64,000 nucleotides of DNA. Origin: Tetragonia tetragonoides (lineage: Eukaryota; Streptophyta; Magnoliopsida; Caryophyllales; Aizoaceae). Below the pieces are notes generated by a model. It saw nothing but the letters and a program-made list of their open reading frames with translations. It was not told where the DNA came from and ran no database searches. The position numbers and the translations under genes are program-made. Positions 12,295 through 22,579 of the stretch are shown in pieces. Positions within the stretch are counted from its first letter, which is position 1. Every line of letters starts with the position of its first letter. The DNA is taken from the NCBI GenBank assembly GCA_038025085.1, contig CM076147.1:36432766-36496765 (forward strand). The letters are read 5' to 3'.

Positions 12295-12830
12295 AAAACT
12301 AACACTACAGGTGATAAAAATAACACTAGTAAAAAAACATTTCGACAGTCAACACAAGGGAAAAAAAAATGGCCATATTGTAAAATTAACTTGACACCAC
12401 AAGGCAACAAAGTAACACTGGAGTAAAATAAACTAACACTGAAACACAATATATCTATACTATAAGTCTATAACAACCTTTCAGAAGGAAAAAGAAAATT
12501 TAACACTACAAAAAAATAAAATTCGGCACTGCAGCAAGTAAAGCAACAAAGTAAGACTAACGCATAATTAACGAATAACCTCAAGGCAATAAAATGACAA
12601 TGTAATAAAATAAACTGATACCAAAATGAAACAAAATGACACTACAACATAATAATCTGACACCACTAGAAAACAAAGTAACACTGCAACAATCCTAAAA
12701 AAATTAACACTAGAGCAAAGTAAACTGACACAACAAGACGATAAAGTGACACTACATCAAAGAAAATTGACACAAGGCAACAAAGTGATACTAGCAAAAA
12801 AAACATAATAAACACCTAAAACACACACAC
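12295..12830. repeat. Degenerate AACAAAGTAACACT-type repeat field
   Basis: Some twenty scattered variants of (A/G)ACACTACA and AACAAAGT(A/G)ACACT occur at irregular spacing in an A-rich background. This looks like a decayed low-complexity minisatellite. No gene was seen. Confidence 0.5.
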
Positions 12831-12940
12831 AAAAAAAAAAACTTTTAAGAAAAAAAATTAACACCTCACAACAAATAAGTCACACCCCTAACAAACAAAC
12901 AAAAACATTAAGAAAAATATCAAAATATACTTGTGAAAAA

Positions 12941-12977
12941 AGAAGAAGAAGAAGAAGAAGAAGAAGAAGAAGAAGAA
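12941..12977. repeat. GAA/AGA trinucleotide microsatellite
   Basis: About 12 uninterrupted AGA units, followed by imperfect GAAAAAGAAGAAG. Confidence 0.95.
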
Positions 12978-13014
12978 AAAGAAAAAGAAGAAGTAAATGT
13001 CCAAAGAATTAACA

Positions 13015-13095
13015 AGTAAGTGTTATAGCAAGATTCGAACTTGGATCATGGAGAATGAAGGTGGAGCTTTGACCACTACACTGCCGAGAGTTTTT
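13015..13095 (-). mobile_element. tRNA-like (SINE-type) fragment
   Basis: The minus strand reads CTCGGCAGTGTAGTGGTCAA, then AGCTCCACC, and later AAGTTCGAATCTTGC. The order and spacing are those of an A box (TGTAGTGGTCAA) and a B box (AGTTCGAATCT) of a tRNA-derived promoter. It is too altered to be a working tRNA and no poly(A) end was defined, so it is recorded as a probable SINE head or tRNA relic. Confidence 0.45.
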
Positions 13096-13162
13096 GGTAA
13101 CTGAAGTAATACTGCTCTAATAATTGTTGAGGATTTCGTAATTTCGGGAAAAAAAAAAAGGC

Positions 13163-13240
13163 TGATCGAACACGCGGATGCCTCCCACGCGCGCGGGATC
13201 CCATGATTTTCGCCGCCCTACATGATAGGGCGGCCGCATA
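13163..13240. repeat. GC-rich patch ending in a perfect hairpin
   Basis: At 13212-13234 GCCGCCCTA is followed by the loop CATGA and then TAGGGCGGC, a 9-bp perfect stem in an otherwise AT-rich spacer. It is preceded by CACGCGCGCGGGATCCC. The function is unknown; it may be a transposon terminus, but the Helitron-type CTRR end expected after such a hairpin was not seen. Confidence 0.5.
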
Positions 13241-13429
13241 TGAGTATTTGCGTTTGTAGTTTCACCAATTATTCCCCTCCGTATTATAGTATTCAAGTAT
13301 ATATTAAGTATGTAATTTCCTGTGATAAAAAAAAAAAAAAAAAGTATGTAATTTTCGATCCATAAGGATTACAACAACAACAACAAAATAAAAAAAAATA
13401 AAAAATAAAAAAAATTGCATCACGGTACA

Positions 13430-14125
13430 ATTTTGCTAGGATGCATCTAGCATCTATATATCACCTATATCCATGAATTCTAATTATAGCATAGCTTGAA
13501 AATTTAGTCAACAACCTCCGAGTTAACATGGCAACCAGTCATTTATTTTGATGGATGAGATCGATAAGCCTTTGCTAGCTAATTCTTAACATGAACTCAT
13601 AATCATCATAATGTAAAAGTCAATAATTAAGTTCCAAACTACAATTTTTTAAAAAAATACATAAATCGCCATTTCCAAATCTCCAGTTTATTAGAGGTAA
13701 ATGAAATCTCATATCAAAGAAAATTACGGTGAAGATCGAGATCGAATATATCAAAATGCAAAATGTAAGGAAGGCCACAATACTATTATCAATATCTATA
13801 TCCATATCCATCTCCATATCGAGTTCGTTGATGGTAAACACAGAATCAGAACCTCCATCGGATCTACAAGTACGAGTACCAGCACCAATGCCATCATTAG
13901 AATGGAGTGTGTGTATGCCACAATGCATGTCTATTTGCATGGATCTAAATGGAGCCACAAACCATGAATGCGACTTTGGTTGTCAAGGTGGTTGTAGACA
14001 ACTAATGGGCAAAGGGTTTATAGCTTTAGATGTTGATTGAAACCATGAATAGATAGATTTGAGTACATATGATTGTAAAGTAAATCAACCACAATTAAGT
14101 GTTGATCAATTTTCTATTTTTCACA
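13430..14125 (+). repeat. Segmental duplication, copy 1 (peptide gene plus flanks)
   Basis: This shares with 15285-15925 the upstream text TTTGCTAGGATG, TTAGTCAACAACCTCCG, TAACATGGCAACCA and TTTGCTAGCTAATTCT, the whole peptide gene, and the downstream text GATTGTAAAGTAAATCAACC and TTGATCAATTTT. The duplicated unit therefore includes the likely promoter and 3' end. Confidence 0.85.
13756..14040 (+). CDS. Small secreted cysteine-rich peptide, thionin-like pattern (copy 1)
   Basis: A single-exon frame of 94 residues starting at MQNVRKATILL. A GTG 27 nt upstream is in frame, but the ATG matches the start of the sister gene at 15561. The N-terminus is a short basic head followed by a Ser/Ile hydrophobic stretch (about residues 8-26), a plausible signal peptide. 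A Ser/Pro-rich linker follows, then a cysteine domain CMPQCMSIC, ten residues, CDFGCQGGC, i.e. C-x3-C-x3-C-x10-C-x3-C-x3-C. That spacing resembles plant thionin-like and other small secreted peptides, but I cannot assign a family with certainty and claim no activity. The acidic end ALDVD terminates it. Expression is unknown; conservation of the frame in the duplicate supports it as a real gene. Confidence 0.75.
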   Translation: MQNVRKATILLSISISISISISSSLMVNTESEPPSDLQVRVPAPMPSLEWSVCMPQCMSICMDLNGATNHECDFGCQGGCRQLMGKGFIALDVD

Positions 14126-14552
14126 TAGAGAGAGATCTTCTTTTTGGGTTTTTTTTTTTTCCTTTTTTCTCCCCTCTCAAAACCTTAGCTTGTACAGTAT
14201 GATTTATTCAAAAATGAAGTTAACATTTGAAATATAGTTAAGCCCTTGATGAATTGGGTTCAGTAAGCACAACATTAGTTGCTATTTTTCGATCAACTCA
14301 CCACCATGAAAATTGACATGCATGGATATTTAGGGGTGTTTTTTTTTTTTTACACAATTGTTAATGTATACGTTTCTTAAGGTATAGTTACCTAAGCAAC
14401 TCTCTAATACTATTCATAGTGAATTTAATTAATATGGTTGTGTTGTTTTGTATTTTTACCATTCGACCCTATTTTTATAGCACTAAAAAAATGTACTTTT
14501 AAGTAGTAACCCTAAAAAACGTAATATCAACGTAACCCTTAAAAAAGTAGTA
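14041..14552 (+). other. 3' flank of peptide gene copy 1 and spacer
   Basis: The first about 100 bases match the downstream flank of the sister gene. The rest is AT-rich with poly(T) runs at about 14149-14161 and 14338-14351. No gene seen. Confidence 0.4.
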
Positions 14553-14828
14553 TTCCCTCCGTCCCATAAGATAAGTCGTAGTTTAAGATTTTACACACGA
14601 ATTAAGAAAATTATTAAATTAGTCTCAATTTTAGCAAAAATAATTAAACTTGACTAGTTTATCCCTTGACTTTAAATTTAACCAATAAAGTGAGCAATTA
14701 ATGAAGTGATGTGAAACAAGGGTAGAATGCGTAACAAATAATAAATGCTTTGTTGAACTCTAAAATGACTTATAATATGGAAAAAAATCAAATTTCTAAA
14801 ACGACTTATATTGTGGGACGGAGGAAAG
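14553..14828. mobile_element. Stowaway-type MITE (Tc1/mariner)
   Basis: The ends are TTCCCTCCGTCCCATAAGAT and, inverted, GTGGGACGGAGGAAAG, the hallmark CTCCCTCCGTCCC terminus. TA dinucleotides at 14551-14552 and 14829-14830 are the expected target-site duplication. At 276 bp it has no coding capacity. It separates the two peptide genes. Confidence 0.9.
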
Positions 14829-14852
14829 TAGTCCTAATAACATGTCTTGCCA

Positions 14853-14853
14853 C

Positions 14854-14922
<69 letters not shown>
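14853..14922. repeat. ATA trinucleotide microsatellite
   Basis: About 23 uninterrupted ATA/TAA units. It lies between the two peptide genes. Confidence 0.97.
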
Positions 14923-15284
14923 GTTAAGGAAACATTTAAAAAAAAATCGTTACTCTTGATCCGCTAATATATGTTTTAGAAATATTATTTTAAAAAACCA
15001 AAAACATCATACATTAGTGGCTATTTATTTTAAAAAAAGACATAATTGTAAAATTAAAGCAAATAAATAACGAACACAACTAGTGAAATAACATGATCAA
15101 ATAAAACTGATTAAGCTAAGGAAGTTTTGTGAATTATATCAATCCTTGCAAAATAATATCCATAAAAAATATATACAGTACTGATTAACTTTATAAAACT
15201 ACACATGATACATATAAAAAAAAAATAAAAAATTACAATTATATATAGAAGGAATAATAATACTACAACATTACTTTTGCATCA

Positions 15285-15925
15285 TGGGACAAATTTGCTA
15301 GGATGAATCTCTGTAATCCCTTTCCCTGAACTCGAATTAAAGATAGCCTGCAAACTTAGTCAACGACCTCCGTACTAACATGGCAACCAATCATATTTTT
15401 TGATGGCTGAGATAAGAGTGTTTTGCTAGCTAATTCTAAAAATAAATCATTATTATCACGTAAAAAATAAATAATTAAGTTTCAAATTACAAAGTTAAAT
15501 AAATATAAATCGTCATCTTCAAATCTCCAAGATAGTAGGTACAGGAAATCTGCTATCAAAATGCAAAATGCGAGAAAGACTGCAATACTATTATCAATAT
15601 CGATATCAATGTCCATGTCAAGCTTGTTGATGGTAAATGCAGATTCAAAACCATCACCACCAAGTTCACAAGTACCAGCACCATCACCAACACCACTGGA
15701 AATATTGGCACAAATGTGGAGTGGGTGTTTGCCACAATGCATGTCTATCTGCATGGGTCTACACGGAGCCACAAACAATGCATGCGAACTTGGATGTCAA
15801 GGTGGGTGTGAACAACTAATTAACAAAGGGAGTAAAGTAGAAGTTGATAATTGAATTACAATTTACATTTGATTGTAAAGTAAATCAACCATGATCAAGT
15901 TTTGATCAATTTTTAATTTTTCAAC
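15285..15925 (+). repeat. Segmental duplication, copy 2 (peptide gene plus flanks)
   Basis: Direct-orientation counterpart of 13430-14125, offset by about 1.8 kb, with the same order of upstream words, gene and downstream words. The upstream half is more diverged than the coding part. Confidence 0.85.
15561..15854 (+). CDS. Small secreted cysteine-rich peptide, thionin-like pattern (copy 2)
   Basis: A single exon of 97 residues beginning MQNARKTAILL, clearly paralogous to the gene at 13756. It has a likely signal peptide (about residues 1-27), a Pro/Ser linker, then CLPQCMSIC, ten residues, CELGCQGGC with the same six-cysteine spacing. Between the copies the cysteine domain is best conserved, while the linker differs and is longer here by a few residues (extra LAQM). 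The hydrophobic core has a different number of Ser-Ile/Ser-Met pairs. Function is not assigned. The shared upstream block suggests similar regulation of the pair. Confidence 0.75.
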   Translation: MQNARKTAILLSISISMSMSSLLMVNADSKPSPPSSQVPAPSPTPLEILAQMWSGCLPQCMSICMGLHGATNNACELGCQGGCEQLINKGSKVEVDN

Positions 15926-16530
15926 AATAGAGATTCTTTTCCCATCTCAAGACCATGTATTGTATAAATTATTTGAAGTTCTCTGTTCTTTTTGCTCCCT
16001 CTTTCCAATCTTGGAGCTTATGAAAGGTGAATATACATGTTCAGAAAAGGGGAGAAAGGTATTGATAATGATACTTGCTCATCCTTATATAAAAACTGGT
16101 ATTTCACAAACCCAAAAAACAAATAATAAGTTTTGTATGAGGCCGCTTAAGGTGGAACTACCATCGACATGACATCATACTTGTATGAGGAGCCAGACTT
16201 CACCTTGACTAAAAACCTCCTAAGTCCAAAACTATGAACTTCATATGCTTTCTTTGCATGCCTTTGTCAATGTGGCTGAATATTCATATTCTACATTTGC
16301 AAACTTGTAGAAAATCTGAGAAATGAGGCAGAACAATTTAAACGGTTCAATTCGAAATATCCCATCACATTTAGACAAATTTATAATTGTGGCACCACCC
16401 TACATTTCAAGCAAAAACAAGGAGCGCTCTCCAAAACTGAAACTGAGCCCTGATGACTATGTTCCTCAGTACACTAACAAATAACTCACAACTATTAAAT
16501 AAAACATTGCAAAATCACTCTCAGGTATAA
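15926..16530. other. Spacer between peptide gene copy 2 and RPS15A
   Basis: No gene recognised. The right part (from about 16440) would contain the 3' UTR of RPS15A, which is transcribed leftwards. Confidence 0.4.
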
Positions 16531-16533
16531 CTC

Positions 16534-17299
<766 letters not shown>

Positions 17300-17315
17300 T
17301 GTTGCTCAGTAATGG

Positions 17316-18430
17316 CTGTCATACACATCAGAATAACAGCACATAAGAAACTCATTAACATTTTAAGCAATACACTATACTTCCCAGAAAAGGCTAGTTT
17401 ATTTGACATGTCCTGAATGTTTTTATGCAAAAGCATCACAAGCCAATTTCACAAAACAGGAAACAAAAGTACTTGCAGAAAAATAAAGTCACTGCCATTA
17501 ACTTAGTCAAAAACCAAACAATTAAAAAAGGGCAATCAAATAACAAAAGGTGATACAACAAAAGTCCACTTCTCAAAAAGCCCTTTATAAGTTTGCTTCA
17601 CCACAAACAGTACCAACTCCAATTACGGATAGCTTTCTTCATTGCCACCAACACCAACATCAATTGGCTTCGATACAAATACTCTACTAGCGCAATTAGC
17701 AGCAGCTCTCCACTCTCTCACTACACTGCATCCAACACCAACGTCAACCACAACACACTCATCTCAACATAATCACTCTAACTCCATCCGAAACACACAT
17801 CAAGAAAATATATTCATCAATGGAGACAAGACTATGCTCTGTTCCACGTTCAATTTCAAACACTACAGTCTATAGCTAACACTGGCTTCATTGCATTACA
17901 ACCCTAATGCATTGCCTTTTGATGATCCATCCGCCAAACAGTTAAACCCTAGCTTCACAAATGAAATTTCATTCAGATGTTTCACCCAACCATTTAATTG
18001 ACAAACCCACTTAAAAATGTATAAACCCACTTTAATGACCCATTCTTCTAAACAGTTAAACCCTAGCTCCACACATGAAAGTCCATCCAGATATTATTTT
18101 CCCCAACCAATAAAATTGACAAACCCACTTCAAAGGTTTGAGCTTTACAATAATTTTGAAGCAAAAAACACTTCACCTGGATCAAATTACAAAAAAGCCA
18201 ACCAACGAAATTGACATACCCACTTAAAAATGTTTAAAACTTTACCATAAATATTTCTAGATCAAAACATTTCACCCCAATCAAATCAATACCAAGAAAC
18301 CCAATTTCGTAAACACCAAACTATAATATAATGCAAAATGATCCATCTACCAAACTCGTCCAAATCAAAGTAACACTAAATCATGAAACCTACTGGAGTA
18401 GAAAATGGAAAATGGAGATCAAAGTGGTAC
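17316..18430 (-). other. Leader intron of RPS15A
   Basis: On the minus strand a 5' UTR exon ends CAACCTCAG at 18431, followed by GTACCAC. The best acceptor is ATGACAG, with the next exon beginning at 17315, 16 nt before the ATG. The leader exon contains a CT-rich tract (CTCTCTCTCTCTCC), common in translation-gene leaders. Boundaries are inferred. Confidence 0.6.
17921..18140. repeat. Tandem duplication of about 115 bp inside the RPS15A leader intron
   Basis: The unit GAT(C/G)ATCCAT, AACAGTTAAACCCTAGC, CACA.ATGAAA, TTGACAAACCCACTT appears at about 17921-18035 and again at about 18036-18140. A shorter third echo with TTGACATACCCACTT is near 18211-18230. The unit contains AAACCCTAG, a telo-box-like word. 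Confidence 0.75.
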
Positions 18431-18543
18431 CTGAGGTTGAGGAGAGAGAGAGAGAGACGAGAAGGAGAATAACAAGTTCTGGCGGCCTCAACTCTAGCGA
18501 AAGGAGAGGTGAAGTAATGAAGTCAAGTGGTTTATATGTCTCG

Positions 18544-18690
18544 ATTTAGGGTTAGGGTTTTAGAAGCTGGGCTTTTTTTAAAGATCAAAAACCGAGTTGG
18601 GCTTTTTAAAGATCAAAAAACGAGTTGGGCTTTTTAAAATGGTTTAATGAGGAATTGCAAGTGTAATTTATCGTGAAATGGGCCCCTTTA
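18544..18690 (-). promoter_or_regulatory. RPS15A promoter with telo box and site II elements
   Basis: On the minus strand CTAAAACCCTAACCCTAAAT (18544-18562) is a double telo box (AAACCCTAA). Upstream of it the site II type word AAGCCCA occurs three times (plus-strand TGGGCTT at about 18568, 18597 and 18627), and GGGCCCAT follows at about 18680. Telo box plus site II is the established signature of plant ribosomal protein and growth-linked promoters. The arrangement lies directly upstream of the inferred leader exon. Confidence 0.8.
18566..18638. repeat. About 30-bp tandem repeat carrying the site II words
   Basis: GCTGGGCTTTTTTTAAAGAT followed by CAAAAACCGAGTTGGGC is repeated as TTTTTAAAGATCAAAAAACG and AGTTGGGCTTTTTAAAA, about 2.5 copies. 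Each copy contributes one TGGGCTTT element to the RPS15A promoter. Confidence 0.85.
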
Positions 18691-18865
18691 ACCCATTTGG
18701 TCAGGCCTTTGCTAAATTACCATATCCATACTGCAGTCGAAAGCTGCTGGCAATTCGGGTTAATGGGTCAGCCCCTTTAGAACTATGGGGGGTCGATACC
18801 GTTTTCGGGGCAACTTTTTTGCCTTCGGGTCAATGTTAAAACAAGTCAAATACAAAAACTTGTGT

Positions 18866-19141
18866 GGGTCTGTTCTGCTCATCTTATTTCTGTTTATTTT
18901 AGCAAACTTCAACAAATTTCAACAAACTTCAACAAAGTTAAATAAAGTTAAACAAAGTTCAACAAAATTAAACAAAGTTAAACAAACCAGTATACAAACT
19001 AGTTATAAAAAACACTTGAATCAACAAGATTCAACAAAAATGAACAAAGTTCAACGAAATTCAAAAAAGTTAAATAAAGTTCAACAAAAATAAATTTTCA
19101 TTAATAAATATAAATATTTTTCAGTTGGGAAAAACAGATTT
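18866..19141. mobile_element. Tourist-like MITE, degenerate copy 1
   Basis: It starts GGGTCTGTTCTGCTCATCTT and ends with TTTTTCAGTTGGGAAAAACA, the diverged inverse. The interior is a run of AACAAA(G/C)TT(A/C)AA words. It is homologous, in inverted orientation, to the element at 25828-26087, including the shared interior TAGTTATAAAAAACACTTGA, TCAACAAGATTCAACAAAAA. The target-site duplication is no longer clear. Confidence 0.75.
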
Positions 19142-19159
19142 AGTCTAAGATGGACCAAT

Positions 19160-19765
19160 ATTTCATCTGGAGCCACCCCTCTAATAGTGGAGTCACCCCC
19201 CACTTCACATGTAGCAACCCCTCTAATAGTGGAGCTCACCCCCTACTTCACCTAGAGTCACCCCTCAAATTTATATTTGGCGCCACCCAGGGTCGTCTCA
19301 GAGGGGTAGGCAAGAGGTGCGATCGCCTAGGGCCCATCGTTAAAAAGGGCCCATAAACTTAGGAGTTTATTTATATATTGACAGTTGCATTATAGAAACA
19401 TGTGTGAATGTGTGGCTAGTGGTTTCCAGTGTTAATAAAAGAGTATTTTTAATTTGTAGTATTTATTTTTTTTTTATAAATTTATGGTCAATTTTTAAAC
19501 TTTAAAACAAGTTATTGATACCTTAGGGGCCCTTATTTTCATTTCGCCCTAGGGCCCCTAAAATGTCTGGAACGGTGCTGGCGCCACCCCTCTATTGTGG
19601 AGATTGGAGTCACCCCCTACTTCACCTGGAGTCAACCCTCAAATTTATACTTGACGCTACCCCTCCAATGGTGGAGTCACCCCATACTTCAACAGGAGTC
19701 ACCCTTCTAATAGTGTGAGTAACCCCCTATTTCACATGGAGTCACCCCTCAAATTTACTTGGTCT
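19160..19765. repeat. Degenerate minisatellite, about 43-bp units, interrupted by a transposon
   Basis: Units of the type CCCCTCTAATAGTGGAGTCA, CCCCCTACTTCACCTGGAGT and CACCCCTCAAATTTATATTT repeat to the left (19160-19287) and right (19581-19765) of an inserted element at 19288-19580. Open frames through it are repeat artefacts. Confidence 0.8.
19288..19580. mobile_element. Small non-autonomous hAT-type element with 8-bp target-site duplication
   Basis: The 293-bp insert begins CAGGGTCGTCTCAGAGGGG and ends CTGGAACGGTGCTG, whose inverse is CAGCACCGTTCCAG. Both ends thus start CAG and share a partly matching terminus. It is flanked on both sides by a perfect GCGCCACC (19280-19287 and 19581-19588). 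An 8-bp duplication and CAG ends are diagnostic of hAT transposons. The interior has CCTAGGGCCC near both ends and no coding capacity. Confidence 0.88.
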
Positions 19766-19769
19766 ACGA

Positions 19770-21300
19770 TGGACTAAGTCCACACAAAACATGCATGCTG
19801 CAAATCAAATGATGCAAAATAATTATAGGAAATTTTAGTTCAATTCAGTTTTAACCAGATAAGTTCAGTAAAATTAATGCGAAGAGAATAGAGTCTAGAT
19901 ACGTCGGTTATTATTTTCGCTTAGACACTTGATGGAGGAATACATATTTTATATTGTATGCACCAAAAGATTGCCAAATTGTGCCTTACTTTATAAAATG
20001 TGGATTATCAATATTTGTAAAACTATAGTAGTAATAGTCTAATGGTACCTTCATTTGCTCTTTGTAAAAAAAAATAAAAAAATAAATCACAATAGAGAAA
20101 TAGAGAAAAACACAAAGGTAGGCATGGTGGATGAAACATTTTGATACACAACTCTCATATCTAATCTCCATTATTAAATGATAATTATAAGTAATTGTCA
20201 AATTGGTGGTCAAATGTCCGCCACCACTGAGATGCAAATTCAGATTGTGATAGCCATCACCAATGTGGTAATAGGCTCAAGCTCTTGGAACTATTTACTT
20301 TTGTTTCCCCTGTTTGGGAGCTAAGCCTTTAGCCATCAAGTGCATATAATTCACTACCTTGAATAATGAATGGCTGGTTGTTACCAAATACCAATCCAAA
20401 CCTAACTTTATAAAAAATGAATCCCCTCAAGCCTTAACCATCAACAAGAACTGATAAGCTTGGGATGAATAGCGTAGTGACGTATTTCCCCCTCATCCTC
20501 ATTAATGATTTGAAATCGAATTTTATTACCCTTAAATAGGATATATGATTGCTCTACTTCTCGTTTTTCCTTCCTCAAAGATTATCAGTTTTATGTATGT
20601 ACACTTTTCAATTAATCATAGATGTAAAAGCATAAATAATTAAATATCTATGAACATTTTATCAAGGCTCTCTTGTATGAAGTTAGCGATCCTTTAATGG
20701 AAGGCTGATTTGGTACTAACACTACTAAGTCTACAATTATCTAATTCTGGCATATATTTGGTACATCCTTTTTCTGAAAAATGGACCATCAGGGTTGGTA
20801 ACCATCTATTTTGGCTGGTAGCTCATCAATACTAAACATGGCATGCATATTATCCAAGTCCTAAAATTATCTATGTAAAGCTTGATCCCAGTAATCCTAT
20901 TTTTATGGCAAGCAGCAGTAATAGTCATGAAAAGGACTTAAAAGGTTCAGATCCTGATAAAACTTTCTATTACATGTTGGTTTATTTGAACAGGCCGGAG
21001 AACAAAATAGGAAGTAAAAGTTCAATAATGACGGGTAAAGCATGCCATTTTTTCCTTCCGGTATGGGGGAGCGCGGAAGGTCTTGTGTACTACCGTCTCA
21101 TAGTACGACAATCAAATAAATCAAAATATAAGAGCTAGCTGGTTTCAAAATGTAACACATTTTGTTTACTTGTTAATCCAAAAGTATTACCTTTTGTTCA
21201 AAATATAACATCACTTATCTCATGGCGAAACCGTCTTAAATAAGTTTTAATAGGGAGACTCGCTCGTTCATCAATCATTATTCTACAAAATATAAGAGCT
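19770..21300. other. Spacer without a recognised gene
   Basis: AT-rich. A 77-codon frame at 20905-21138 has no family features, and its 3' part runs into sequence with the repeat-like words CCGTCTCATAGTACGAC and AAACCGTCTTAAATAAG. I do not regard it as a gene. Confidence 0.4.
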
Positions 21301-21310
21301 AGTTTCCAAC

Positions 21311-21870
21311 TAGGGATGTAAATGGATCGGATTCGGATCGGGTGGAGCATCATCCGCTCCATCCGCGAAATCTATTTAATCAATCCGCTCCATCCGTCAT
21401 CCGCGAACCATCCAATCCATATCCAATCCGTCTGTCATCCGCGGATTAGTGGATGGATCGGGTGCTTAAAGTTTTATGAACTAAAAACAATAAATAGACC
21501 CAACTATAATAAAACGATTAGTAGTCAAACAAAACTTCAACTCATATACGATTGTTTTACCTTGTAACAATAAAAATAACACAATTTAGTTTAAATAATA
21601 GCAATACAAATTAGAAAACAAGTAAAATTAAACAAAAATGTAAATATAACATAGGTTTGATATCCCTCCTCTTACACTTTTATATCTAAACGGGTGATGG
21701 ATGGATTCGCGGATCGGGTTAGCGGATGAGAAATTTCATCCATCATCCGCTCCATCCGCCATCCGATCCATCCGTCATCCGCTCCATCATCCATTTAATC
21801 GGATTTTAATCCATATATTCGGTTCGGATGGAGCGGGTATCCGCGGATCATGAATCCATTTACATCCCTA
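21311..21870. mobile_element. hAT-like MITE, 560 bp, with 8-bp target-site duplication
   Basis: The left end TAGGGATGTAAATGGAT and right end ATCCATTTACATCCCTA are perfect 17-bp inverted repeats. The flanks TTTCCAAC (21303-21310 and 21871-21878) are an identical 8-bp duplication (nine if the next T is counted). Subterminal regions are full of ATCCGC/GCGGAT and CCATCCG words in both orientations. There is no coding capacity. Confidence 0.9.
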
Positions 21871-21879
21871 TTTCCAACT

Positions 21880-22579
21880 CATAAATGAAGCTAGGGGACT
21901 CCCATTGTCATTACACCCCAAAAAAAAATGTAAAGAAAACAGAAACAAGAAAAGAAGAAGTAGCTCATTTTGCAAAGAGTTGTGTTTTGGCCATGTTTCT
22001 CAGAATCTTACAACTAATAAAGAAGCCTTTTTTCTAAAAAAAGTTTTTCCTCAACAACTCTCAGTTACTGATTTCTGTAGCTTACCTCATTTTAATCATG
22101 TACTGTAATATATTATCCAAGTCAAAAGGGAAAGAGAATCAAACAAAAGCAAAACTCTAATTAGAGCAACCCTCAACTGCCATCTAAATAAATTTCCAAA
22201 TCTACTAATTCAGACGTTTTATGTTGTTTTCACGCATTAATTATCTTAAGACCATACAACTCTCTAATCTAAGGAAATAAGATGATGCATTACTCAAAGT
22301 CACCCTTAATTTAGTCAAACTTCTTTTTTCTCTATACTACTTTTAATTACAAGAATTAGCTTAAGTACCTACTTATTCGGTTTTATTAAACCCTTAAAAC
22401 CCTCATTAGCAAAGCAGATTAGAGCTTATTAGCTTTCTCCAAACCTTAAGTGATTCTATTGTAAGTTGCATAGTAATATATGATCGAAATGCACTAATGA
22501 ATTCTTTTTTTCTTTCTTTCTTTTCTTACAATGCTAATCGCGTTATAATGTTTTATTAAGGATTGTGCATGCATATACA
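21880..22579 (+). promoter_or_regulatory. Upstream region of the bHLH gene
   Basis: AT-rich, with no open frame of interest and no unambiguous TATA box picked. It is presumed to hold the promoter of the bHLH gene whose ATG is at 22580. Confidence 0.35.

Noticed and set aside
13620..13958. Minus-strand open frame over peptide gene copy 1 (and its equivalent over copy 2 at 15482-15778)
   Set aside because: The antisense frame is open because of the duplicated repeat-like signal region. The plus frame has the signal peptide and conserved cysteine spacing.
20905..21138. 77-codon open frame starting MASSSNSHEKDLKGSD
   Set aside because: The ATG and composition are plausible, but there is no recognised domain, homologue or intron partner, and its end enters repeat-like sequence.
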